This document shows, piece by piece, positions 13,231-24,400 of a stretch of DNA of 64,000 nucleotides; position 1 is the stretch's first letter; every line of letters begins with the position of its first letter. The DNA is from Callaeas wilsoni. Taxonomy: Eukaryota; Chordata; Aves; Passeriformes; Callaeidae. The stretch covers positions 372,001-436,000 of the forward strand of contig VWPU01010305.1 of assembly GCA_013398955.1 (NCBI GenBank), given 5' to 3'. The notes beneath the pieces are model-generated. The model was not told the origin of the DNA. It saw only the letters and a list, made by a program, of their open reading frames with translations, and did not search any database. The position numbers were made by a program, and so were the translations under genes.

Positions 13231-14909
13231 TTTTAATATGGCTACTCACCTTCCCCTTCTTTGTGTGACCTGGTCAGCACATAGGAAGGGCAAGCCTTTT
13301 TGCTATCAGCTAATAACTGTTATTAGGGGAAATTTCAGTTTCTACTGTGTTAATTAGTAAGGTGAAATAAGGATGAAAACCTACAGAATACTTGCAAACT
13401 TAGGAAAGAGTAGGTCTGTTATCAACAATAATCTGTAACAACTACTTGTGGATCCTTACTGTGTGAGATGCTGTGTTTTAGTTATAGTTTTGTTTAAACA
13501 ACACATTTCTTTTATACCTGTGGGCCCTTCTACTGTAGGAGAACTCTTGATCCAAACTAGTTTCTGATTATCTGCTGAACAAAGATTTAGAGTTGGTGTG
13601 TGGGAATAGCTTTAGCCAATTTACAAGTGGAGTTTGTTATTCATTGTTCAGGTGTCCTTTGTTAGAACATCTATATGTTGCTTAATAAAACCATATTTAT
13701 TACTTGCAGATACTTGCTTGAAACTAGAAGCTTTCATAAAGTCTTTTCTATAAGTTTTACTTTCTATTTGAGGTTATTTTCTGATTTATATAGATACACA
13801 TTCTACTTTAATAAAAATATCTAGCTAATGCACATATTCTTATATTCCCAAGCTTCTGTCTAGCAAATAAGCAGTTTTTCCTACCTAGTTAAACTAGTTG
13901 TTCAAATGGAGGAGAGCCAGTCTCAAAGTATCTTGCTTTACTGGTTTTATTGACATGTCTCAGAAGTTAATAGCCTCATGCATCACTTTCTGTCTCGATG
14001 AATTCTATTTGATTTTCTTTAGTATACCTATTCCACAAAACAAGCCATCACTGCGTTTATTTTGTACATCGTGCATTAAATAAAGTTTTTAGTTTAGGTA
14101 TTTCCATTTTTTTCATTTTATTTTACACTGCTAAATTAGAGTAGCTGACCAGTAAAAGTAATTAATAGAATGTTAAATATTTGGTATAAAAAAGGGAATT
14201 AATTTCTTTTCATGGGTAGATGTAAGGACCCCATGCTTAAAAACTGTAGGTTATTTGTATGTCATTTTTGCCATATCAGATAACAATCTTGGGCCATATA
14301 TAGGCACATTAGTTTTGTATTATAAATGTCTTAATTATTCAGAGTTCATTAGTTTCCTTTTTTCACAACTCAAAATAAATGAAAGTTGGATGAGTTTTGC
14401 TATTCAGTAGCAGCAGCTACGCAGCATCACCAAGTGACAGTTTTATAGACAGCATGGTAATGGCTTATTCCTTTAGAAAGAAGGAGACAAAGTGATTATT
14501 ATATCACTTATTATTTTAATGCAGAAATGAGGGTTTCCTACATTTGTAATTTAGATAGGTTGCCACCTTAATGCAAAGTTGTCTTTTGTATTGTGTCCTT
14601 ACTTGCTCAATTTGCATTGTGCCTGTTGCTTTACATAGTATCTTTGGTTGGATTTGTTGGCATTTTGAAAGTGAGAACTATTGTTTCATCTGTCTGGTGG
14701 CCTCAGGGAAGAAGAGTATCAAGTACTGTCTGCAATACAATTCCCTTTTTTATTTATAGCTACGAGAAATATAAAGCTGGAACAAGTATACTGTCATATA
14801 ATTTGGAATTAAAAACATTTCTGAATTAAAGTGACCTGATTGTAATCCTGCAGGTTTCTTTGTCCGCAATCAGGAAAATGAATGATAGAGATCTAAACAG
14901 TACTTGTGT
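13231..14909. other. A+T-rich non-coding stretch, nothing recognised
   Basis: No element is recognised apart from a 7-bp-arm hairpin at 13310-13326 (ctaataa, loop ctg, ttattag). The small frames near 14571-14829 are chance-sized. Confidence 0.55.
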
Positions 14910-15310
14910 GACCTATGCTTGGTCTCACAGAACTAGAGGGGTTTCTTCTGCTGGAACAATCCTCTTGCCCTGACCCCTTTGCCAGTTTCTCTGGTACATC
15001 CCATGCCTTTGTGCCCATCAGTGACTGGTACCAGTCTGAAATGGCAGGTGCTTGCTCAGATTTTGGTATAATGCTGGTTTTTTTGCATTCTTACCAGTTG
15101 CCAGTTGAGAGTCTGGGCAAGTTCCCTGCCTTCCCTTGGCAGAGCAGGCCCTGCTGGAGCCACTCTCAGTGGCCCAAGAAAGGTGCTCTCTGCAAAATCC
15201 CATACTGGAGATGCTTGTTTCTCTTATTTCCTCTTGTGCATGTGACATTCCTGGACCAGGATGTATGCACTCCTCGAGTATATAATTGCGTGCTTTACTC
15301 TCAACTCACT
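14910..15310. other. GC-richer patch containing a 14-bp perfect palindrome
   Basis: The base composition shifts clearly from the A+T-rich flanks. Within it gactggtaccagtc (15023-15036) is a perfect palindrome. A plus-strand frame is open from 14915 to 15319 (134 codons) and a minus-strand frame from 15248 to 15018 (76 codons), but neither resembles a known protein. There is no start context, splice pairing or polyadenylation signal to support expression. It could be a decayed repeat or a non-coding RNA exon. Confidence 0.3.
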
Positions 15311-18300
15311 TCCAAATGAACCAGGTCTATGTGTAAAAGTTACAATGGTAGGTAACCTGAAGGTAAAAAACTATCTAAATTTTTCTATGTATCATTTTAA
15401 ACTTAGTGAAATAGAAAAAAACCCTACTTTGATATTTTAAAGGGAATAAAAGTTTCCTTGATTTTCAGTTTACTTGGAAGGTCAGATGTAATACAGGTGC
15501 TTGTTGCATAGCAGGTATGTTGGATAGATACATAATGATGTAATTCTCATTGCTGTGCTATATACTTCATGTCATCTTAAGAATAAAAATGAAAAGAACA
15601 TTCTAAGATTTTTGTGCCAAACTGAGATGGCATCTTTTGAAAAGGTTTGACTGGGTAGTTTTCCAGTTAGATATGTATCTGTTTTATCTAAAATATTAGA
15701 CAGGTAAACTATAAGTAGACAGCTCCAGATTATCTGTTTACAGATGCTATGTTGTTAGTGGATTTAATAAGCAAAGATGGGGATAATATCTTTATCTGAG
15801 CAAAATACAGAAAATATCTATTAGTCCCACTAAGTTGTTACATGCATACTTTAACATTTTTTAACTGACAGATCAGGCACTTTTCTTTTATAATGGTTCA
15901 GGTTCTCTGGGACTGAAACTCCCTGGGAGTGAAATGTGACAGTATTCCAATAGAAAAGATGAAGTGGCAGCGGTGTGATAAGGATGTGGTATGCAGGATG
16001 TTGATGTGAATGTATTAAATTAGTTTATATGCACCAGGAGAAGAGCTACTTGAGCAAGGTTACTGCCTACTAACCACTATAAATTCTCCAGTGAATGGGA
16101 GCATGCCCAGGATTTTACATGTGATTTTTTTGTTGTAGGATCCCCATCACCAGCTGACTTAAGTGCAGCTTGATTCAGAGCCTTATACTGTAAAAGCAGT
16201 TTGAGGGTGCTGCACTAGCAATTCATGACATGGGGATATTTCAAACAATACCTAAAGAAATCCCTATTTGAATGTGATGGCCGTATTATGGATGCTGGTT
16301 GTTTTCTTTGCACAGATCAAAATTAGCTACAATTCATCTCCTATGCAGTAAATATAATTTCTGAGAGGCAGGACATTGTATTGAAAGTTCTATGGGAATT
16401 GTAGTGTAGAATATGCTTCCACTGTGCCCCCTGCAAATAAACAGATTTTGTACAGAATTAACAGTACAGTTTAATAGATTACATAGATGTCAGCTTCCTC
16501 AGTTTTTATCTAAAGTCTCTGTACTTTTGTTTTAGAAAAATAATGAAAGCATTTTTCTGATCAAGCTGCTTCCTGCAACTTTTATTTTTATGTTAGATGA
16601 TTTAAATTCACAGGTTAATGGGAGTAACGAGGATAGAACAACTCAATTTCTCAGGAAAACAGGCCATTTATTCTGAAAGAAAGAGAGAGAGTCTGTTATA
16701 AATACCTAATGTTTTTATAATATAGAATATGGTGTCAAAACAGTCTAATTGGTCTGACTGATTGATGGAGCCAAACTTTCTGAGGTTCTGGAAGAGAAAG
16801 GAAAGGGATCACAACAAAAAACCCCAAACCAAACATGCAAAAATGTGCTTATATGTAATGGAAAGGGATGTGGTATTTCAGGAAAACAGAAAAATTAGGA
16901 TGTACACTTTTAAAAAAGGTCATAATTACAGGTAGCTTTTTGAAACCATCCCTTTTCTAATGCTGGTTAGTTCTATAGATCTTGGTGAGAGTTCTGGCAA
17001 GTGGGCTCGTGCTTTTATTCATACTAAGCTCTCACTTTATTATCATTTGACCATCTTCTCCACACGTGAGAACAATCAAACATTTTGTTTGAAAACTATA
17101 AAATGAAATACAAAGCTTTTCTGTTCTTCAGTTTGGATGTGTGACAATGAAATGCATTGCCATGAGGCAAAAATAACATTTTCCATGTATATATGTCTTA
17201 GGTTTGTCTCTTTGTGGTTAGTTCTAGCTCACAATGGAAAGTAAGAAGTGAACAGTACTTATTTGAAATACTTAAGTGCGAACTTAATCCCATTAAGTCA
17301 GTTCTGTAATTCACCAGGGTGCTGGTGTGTGCTTCAGTATGTGACTGTTACTTGAATGTGTGGGAGGAGGTTATGAAACTTTTGGCTTCAGTGAACATTG
17401 CAGCATTGGAGTTCAAGGGTTGACTGCTTTATACAAAATAGTATTTTTTTTAAAAAAAAATTATTGGTAAATATTCTGCAATGTAAGACCGTGTTGTGCT
17501 CCTTAATGTGCATATCATTTTTTAATTTTTTGTAGACTATGTTGAACATGACTGCAAGAGAAGAGAATATCAGTATCTGTGCAGATGGTGAACTCATATT
17601 TTCAAGAAATATCTGCAAAATGCTTGGCTAGCCTTATATTATATGGTAATTACATCTAAATTTCTTTTTTACTATGGTCATTACTGTTTAATAAAAAAGG
17701 AATTTTTATTTAGCAACAGCTTTTTCTGACTTCCTTTATTATGTTTCCATCTATTTTTGTTCCTGGATTGCACCTGCTCAGTAGTTATCTAATCTTTCTT
17801 AGAAGTTTACACTCTCAAGTAAAAGCTTTGAAGTTTACACTGATTAGTGTTTTATGGCATAGGAGATATGTATAGTTCCTTCTTTTACAGTGTTAAAGCT
17901 ATTATGCACCTGGTAAAAAGATAGACATTAAAGTGCAGATGACAAACCTTTAAAATATTTAGTAGATTAAAGTACTGAATTACTCCCTACTTCTTGTTCA
18001 AGGTCCTTCATTTTATAAAAAAATTCTGCCAGTTTGGATTTTGAAGACAAAGGCCTTTCATGTGTGGTTGTACACTGGCAGACATCAGACATTTTGCCAA
18101 AAAGTAGTAGATAGTTATAGAAATCCACTTTTTAACTAGAACTGTATTGGAATGTTGCTGATTCTAGTACTCTACAGCAGCATTGCCTTTTCTTGAATGT
18201 ACATGACCATTTTTCATCCAGACACTTAGGGTTGTTTTGTTTTTCTCAGAAGCACTGTATTTAACAAACACCCTTGGAAGGTGGAGCTTGTGTAATTTTC

Positions 18301-18579
18301 AATATAAAAAGTCTCTGTAAGGGAGATGCTGTTTAAGCAGCTGTTTGCTTGCCTATGGACTGAGAAAATATAGGCATATAGGTCACCTGAAAAAACCTGA
18401 TTTTTTCCTACTATTTAAATTCATAGATATTTATATAAATAAATATCTTACTAGTACAAAATCTGCATATTTTTAAGCCACTGGGCTTAAACGTGGCTTT
18501 TATTTCCCTGATAAAAAGTGAAATAATAATATTTTTCTCCAAAATATCCTAAAAGGAAAAGAGGCTGGGGAAAGTGGTT
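15311..18579. other. A+T-rich non-coding stretch, nothing recognised
   Basis: Frequent stops and homopolymer runs (T8 then A9 near 17445-17462). No repeat family or gene is recognised. Confidence 0.55.
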
Positions 18580-18841
18580 CCTGTGGTGTGGAATGAGAAA
18601 CTTTTTCAGGTCAAGTGAATAAGAGATTTGCCCTAGCTGTGGGAATTCTGAAATGGTTCTGATGCTGTCTTGAGTTTATTAGTGAAGAAGCCCTTAAATT
18701 CAAAAGCAGCTTTGGTCTTCCTTAACAGAGTCTNCCCTGTGGTGCGGAATGAGAAACCTTTTCAGGTCAAGCGAATAAGAGATTTGCCCTCGAAGAAGCC
18801 CTTAAATTCGAAAGCAACTTTGGTCTTCCTTAACAGAGTCT
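18580..18841. repeat. Partial tandem duplication with an N at the junction
   Basis: Copy 1 spans 18580-18733 (154 bp) and copy 2 spans 18736-18841 (106 bp). They align over 105 bp with five mismatches, all transitions. In copy 2 the 49 bp corresponding to 18635-18683 are replaced by a single c (18791). The only ambiguous base in the window, N at 18734, sits exactly between the copies. Three mismatches are CpG in copy 2 and TpG or CpA in copy 1. This is either a real diverged tandem duplication or two haplotypes collapsed end to end during assembly. Confidence 0.85.
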
Positions 18842-20485
18842 GAACCAAAGGCCATGAATTTCTGTGGCCTTGAAGCCCTTGATGCTGAGCTCACAGAGCT
18901 CAAGTGCACAGACACCTGTTGTCCTCTGTACTTTAGTTTTCCCTTTTTATCACATAGGACTATAAGGAATGTTGCTGGTTTAGAATCTCCAGCGCTTTCC
19001 TTTAAAAAATGGACATCCATTTCAGTGTTTGAGCTATTGTGGAAACAATAAGTAATATCAACGTGCCTGCTGGAATAAGCAGAGCGGGATTCTCTGAAAT
19101 ATTTGAATAGCATTAGTTTACACCAACTACAAACTAAAGTGGAATTGTTGATTGTTTCCTGTTAATCCTGGGATATCTTTTGGGGATAAATACATTTTGT
19201 TGTTGAAAGTATTGCTTGATAGTATTGTTGTGGATATTTTTTGGCAAAACCACAGGAATGTGTATTATCATGAGATAAGAAAAAACACAAAATGCTTTAT
19301 AAAAACCAGTAAAATACTATTGTATATGCTAGCTCATACATTTAATACTCAGTATTCTAGGAGGTTTATTTTGAATTGTGTTATTATTTTGACAATTTAT
19401 TTAGAATAGAAAATACTCATTACATCTAAGATCACATTTATGGGTTTTGTAATAGGGACAGCAGCAATAGAACAGTAGAAGTTTTAGGTGACACTGCTAT
19501 TCCATATATTTATATCCTTGTAAATGCATTCTGCATTTAAAGTGTTTAGGATTCTGTCATGGGAGCCTATGTAAGTTATCAGCTTCTGAGAACAGCTCAT
19601 GACTGTTTGCCTGGTCTTGGTTGTCATCTCTACTGTGATGTATGGTATTATGGAAGTGGAATATTATGGAAGTTAGGATGACCCAAGACTGGCTAAAAAT
19701 TTGATATTGATATTTATGGAAGCATTTTTATGCTTAGAATAAGAAAAACTCCAAATATTTTGCTGAGTTGAAATGAGGGGTGGAGGGCAGATATCAATCT
19801 ATGACATCTACATAACTCATTGTAAAAATAAAATTTATTTGCACAAATCTTCAAATTTGCACAGGGGAATATTTTTATACATTGGAATTCTGCAGCACTG
19901 TTAAATATCACATTGGTTTCTTTATGGACTAACTTTTAAAGATGATCTGTATCTGGGAAAGCATTATTGACAGTAGGTAAAATATGTGATGCCTTTGAAT
20001 GTGATTTTTGCATGCATGGTAAAGTGAAAATGGGTGTTTGATCTTCAGTGGCAGGAAAGCGGGCTGAAATTAGGAAGCAGGACATCTATGCAATCTTTGC
20101 TTAATAAGACTCATAAAATTGCAAGGTGGAAAAATCCAAAATACCTGGGATTAAATTGAAGAAACTGAGACAGGTCACTGAAATATATAATTTGTGCCTT
20201 CTGCGTTGGGGTGTTACTATTAAATCTTATTTTGTATTTCAGTTACACTTATCCTATCAGTAGTGGAGAGATTGCTTCACTGACTTCAGAGTTTAACTGA
20301 TGCTGAGAATTAATTCCTCCAGATTCCACTGTTTTAGGTAAGATTTCTAGGAAAAATCCCTTTTGGGGTTTTAGGAGTTCTCCTTTTGGCTTTTTTATTT
20401 TTTCCTCTTAAGGAATTTTTCCCCATACATATTGCTAGGAGACAATAATGACTGGATACTTAACAGAGACAAAAAAGTTGTCAGC
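18842..20485. other. Non-coding stretch, nothing recognised
   Basis: A+T-rich. Overlapping small frames around 18802-19113 (minus) and 18854-19051 (plus) are not recognisable proteins. No repeat family is seen. Confidence 0.55.
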
Positions 20486-21260
20486 TCAGGAGAGGGATGC
20501 GGCTGGCTGCTGTCTCTCTACCTGAGGTTTCGCTTGTAGGGGAATGATATCGTGAGATACGGGGCTGGGTGCAGCATCTAGCTCTTTCTCTCTCGGCTTT
20601 GGGAGAGGATGGTTGAAGCTGCTACTCGGGGAAGGGAATTTGCTGCCACTGCCGTAGTCCAGCCTGATCCTACTTCTCCTGCCATGGGGTGAGCCTCTGC
20701 TCATGAGACCAGTCACGGAACTGGGACCTTATTAATGCCTACCTCACTAAATAAAAGGGACTTTTCACCATCTGCCCAGTTGCCTGAGATCCGGAGCTTG
20801 CCTCTCCCTGCCCTGCTTGGAGCCAGGATGCTGCTGCCCCTTCCCTGCCGCTTCTTCAGCGCTGCTCCCAGCCGTCACTACTCTGTAGCCCCGCACCTCC
20901 TGCCTGCCGAGCTGTCCAGGGGTTCCCACTACCGCTCCAGAGTGTGATACATCTCCTCCACCACCCTGGGGTTTTTGCTTGTCTCTGCCGTCCCAACTTG
21001 CCTCTTCCGAGAGTCCTGCTGGGGCATCGGGCCTGACTGTCCCTTGGGTTTGTGACGTGAGCCTCTCTCCTGTCCCGTCCCGTCCCGGTCACGCCGCCAT
21101 CACCGCGTGCTCCCCGAGCTCGGGCCACAGCGCCCCCTGCAGCCGCGGGGGAACCATCGCACCTGCCCTGCCCACCGGGAGCCACCAGCGCCCCTGCTGG
21201 CTGTGACCGGAACGGCAGCAAAGGGGAAAGTGCCTGCGGCCGAGACAGCCGTCACTGGGT
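20486..21260. promoter_or_regulatory. CpG island / GC-rich block
   Basis: This is the most GC- and CpG-rich part of the window, with abrupt edges against A+T-rich DNA. CpGs are densest at 21040-21250: by direct count about eight in 21061-21120 and six in 21121-21180. It contains a CRE-like tgacgtga (21053-21060), a gtccc triplication (21072-21086), an A+T-rich ctaaataaaaggg near 20745 that could act as a TATA-like or polyadenylation-like element, and a CTCF-like core (21128-21144). The most likely reading is a CpG-island promoter or insulator. The alternative is a GC-rich mobile-element insertion such as a solo LTR, for which I found no matching termini or target-site duplication. The open frames inside it on both strands (76-121 codons) are expected in GC-rich DNA. 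Confidence 0.5.
21128..21144 (-). promoter_or_regulatory. CTCF-like motif in CpG island
   Basis: The plus strand reads cagcgccccctgcagcc; on the minus strand the last ten positions of the CTCF core (AGGGGGCGCT) match perfectly, with two mismatches upstream. A second, imperfect copy in the same orientation lies at about 21184-21200 (one G short). The orientation is opposite to the motifs at 3886 and 8802. Confidence 0.35.
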
Positions 21261-21445
21261 TCTGGTTCTGTTTTGTTGTTAATGCCAGAGCTGTTGTTGG
21301 TTTTACCTTATTGGAAATACTAGTAAAGAGCTGTTATTCCTATTCTCATATCTTTGCCTGAGAGCCCCTTAATTTCAGAATTATAGTAATTCGGAGGGAA
21401 GGGATTCACATTTTCCATTCCAAGGGAGGCTCCTGCCTTCCTTAG

Positions 21446-21480
21446 CGGACACCTGTCTTCAAACCAAGACAATCCCATAG
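21446..21480 (+). other. Possible exon end downstream of the CpG island
   Basis: The sequence ccatag|gtaagc gives a good splice donor at 21481, about 220 bp downstream of the CpG island. It could end a first exon whose start site lies in the island. Alternatively, an upstream tcctgccttccttag acceptor would define a 35-bp exon (21446-21480), open in one frame (RTPVFKPRQSH). No protein is recognised. Confidence 0.2.
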
Positions 21481-24400
21481 GTAAGCATTCTTAAGTAATG
21501 GGTTTTCTCTTGGGGTAGAAGACCTTAACCTAAATATTGACAAATGGGAAGAAAAACATGCTTTTCAAAAGAATGGACTGGAAAAACTTGGCTTAGAGTT
21601 TTGGGGTGGGGTCGTTTTGGTTTTGTTTGGGGTTGATTTTTTTTTAATATACGGCTGATAGTGTTGACTGGAATCTGCAGTGAGGTACATTCGGTGTGCT
21701 CAGAAAGACTGCAATTTGAACTAATCAGGGCTTGGCCTAAGAACGTAATAAATTATCAATGCAGGACTTTTGCATTCATTTACACTAATATAGAGTGTCT
21801 CATTTCTGAGAAGTAAATCACAGTGGCTTTAGTACTTTATTTTCCATCTTGTATGTAAGTAAACTGCAGGATCAACTGGGAGGTTGAATCAATCTGCTAT
21901 TTATTACCTCGAAATGTGACACCCTATTTTAAGTGCCTTATTCCCTTATGATTTAGACAGAGTAGTGCATTACGTTTAAACAGTATGGAAACCAGCTTTA
22001 CTCTTAGTGGATTTTTCACTTGAGATGCGATGAATTTACATTTGTAAAAAACTTTCAGTGCATCATTATGTTATTATATAAAATAGAATTTCAAAGAGAC
22101 TCAAATGTAGAAAACAAGGAAAGTAATTCCAGTTTTTCCTGTAATCTAATAAGTGTTAATAATTCTATAGGTTTTTTTCCCTATCACTATATTCAAATAC
22201 TTGAATAATATGTTATTGATCAATTGTTTAATTTCTTTTTTTTTTTTTTGGTCTAGAACAGTTTAACATTTCTTAATAAATTATTTTTCAAGGAAACTAT
22301 GATTTCTTGAAGAGCATAGGGCATTTCAGACTTTCTGCAAATGAGTTCTTGTGGTTTAATGCAGCTTTTCTCCACTAATTTATGAAAGTGAAAAGAGGTG
22401 TTGGGTTTTTATATTGGTGGTTTTGTTTTGCTTTGGTTTTTGTTGGTTTTTTTTTGTTTCGTTTGTTTGTTTGTTTTGGTTTTTTGTTTGGTTTTGTTGT
22501 TGTTGTTTTGTTTTTTTAACGGAAGTCATGGAATGAGAATTAAAACTTAACTGTTCTTCCAACATTATGTTCTGGGGCCATACACCACTGTGATCTCTAA
22601 TAATGTTAACTTATGTCATTGAGTTTTTTGTCATAACTTTAAGTAGAATTTTCATGTATTTATCTGCTGTTTAAGGAATTAATTGGAAACATACAGGTAA
22701 CTTATCACTTTAAAATCCCTACAGATTTAGTTGAAAAAAAGACAGCACCCATAAGACTGGTTGTCTGAAAAATTTTGACTTCTTGGTCACATTGCATATG
22801 ACTTAGCTGGGATAAAGGTATCTCTGATTATTTTTGTACTTCTGCTCTTCTTTTTCTACTAGAAAGTTTTATTTAACTTCCATCAAGTTGTTTACAAAAT
22901 CAATATTATAGTTTTGAAAATATTAAACATATTAAAGTAAGGGAAGGTTTTCTCGTGCAAATGAAAAAGTAACCCATTTTCCGAAGCTAAGCCTTTGGAC
23001 CTCAAATCAGAAAAACACTAGAACATATACTTTTTTATTTTAGCGTGTTAATGTGACGTTTTAGTGAAGTTTCGTCAAGTCACAGTGACTTTCTTTGCTA
23101 TGTACTACTTAAATGGAAAGCATATAAAAGCACCCAATTCTTGTAAACTTTAACAAAGTTCTTCTGCTTGCACTGGTTGCAGCCATGATCTTTGATGGCC
23201 TCTGTGTTCTTGCAGGCAAATCTTACATTTGGAGTAGAGAATTTGATGTAAGGAGGAAATATACCCACACTACCAACTTCTCTTATGTGTTTAGCACTCA
23301 AGAAAATACCTGCTGTATGGGAGTAGTGGCAAAGGGCTAACTATTTTATTCCACAAATGACCACAGCTGATAAAAATTTTAACATAGAAGTTAAACCACT
23401 AGATAAACTATACTCAGGCACACAAAACTGTAAAGATATCTTGAATCATTACCTGGTACTTGAAACAGTTTGCTTTGACCAGCTTTTTTCCTCTTCCTGT
23501 TTTATTACAGGCATACTGTATGCTCAATAGTAAAGAGCAGAGAAAGCATATGGCCTCCTGTTTGAACTTCTGTAATTAATCCTTCCAAATACTATTTCCT
23601 TGGAAAGTTATTTTTAATTTTATTACGGTCTGTTCTTGTATTCTCCCACACAATCACTTGGGCAACATTTGTATCGATGAAAACGACATAAAGCAGCTCT
23701 TAACTAAAAGGAGACTGCTGTTTTACACAACATGTAAATGATTAAGTGATAGGTTTTTATTACTGTTTGTGTGTAGAGTGCACTACAGCATTTGAGCATT
23801 AACTCTCCCCCCCATCCTGCCCCAAATCTGTGCAGTCCTACAGGGTGTGTTTAAGATCTTTTTGCTGTTTAAAATAATATGGCTTATTTTTAAGAAAGCT
23901 TTTTAAAGCACCAGTTATTCCCTTAGAGATAAATTGATATTTCTGTATATTTTCTGTGGATTCTTGCAGTCATGCAAAATAAAATTCTGCACTGTGAAAT
24001 TGCTTTAAAAAACCCTAAAGGTTCTAGCTGTAAGTGATGAAAAAGTACTGAGAAATAAAAGATGATCAGGTTGGTCCCATCCCAGTCAGTATCTCGTATA
24101 AGAAAAAGACTAAAAGAAAAAGTCTGTCCATTCGTAAAACCTCCTTTGTTATTTGCCTACACAGAGAATTACAGATGTGTGCACTGGCCACGGCTACTGG
24201 ATGCTGCAACCCTATAAGGCAACGTAGGGGAAGGAACACTGCAAGTGAAAGTATATGATGATGGAGAGCAGTAAGGATTACATTTCTGAATACCTTAAAA
24301 CATTTTCCAGAAGTCCAGTCAAAGCAACTGAGTTGAATTGTATACTTATTTTTATGTAACAGAGAACATATTAAATGATCTTGATTACAGTTGCCTACAA

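Noticed and set aside
20486..20716. 76-codon minus-strand frame with protein-like composition
   Set aside because: It has some resemblance to low-complexity coding sequence, but I recognise no family and it lies in the GC-rich block where open frames are expected. It would need a protein search.
20856..21221. 121-codon minus-strand frame in the CpG island
   Set aside because: GC-rich DNA has few stop codons, and frames are open on both strands at once here. The Gly/Ala/Arg-rich composition is a by-product of base content.
20486..21260. Solo LTR of an endogenous retrovirus
   Set aside because: The sharp GC edges and the ctaataaa-like element near 20745 suggested it, but I found no matching terminal inverted ends or target-site duplication.
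23480..23511. Very strong 3' splice-site-like tract
   Set aside because: No convincing donor follows within exon range and no open frame stands out, so no exon can be defined.
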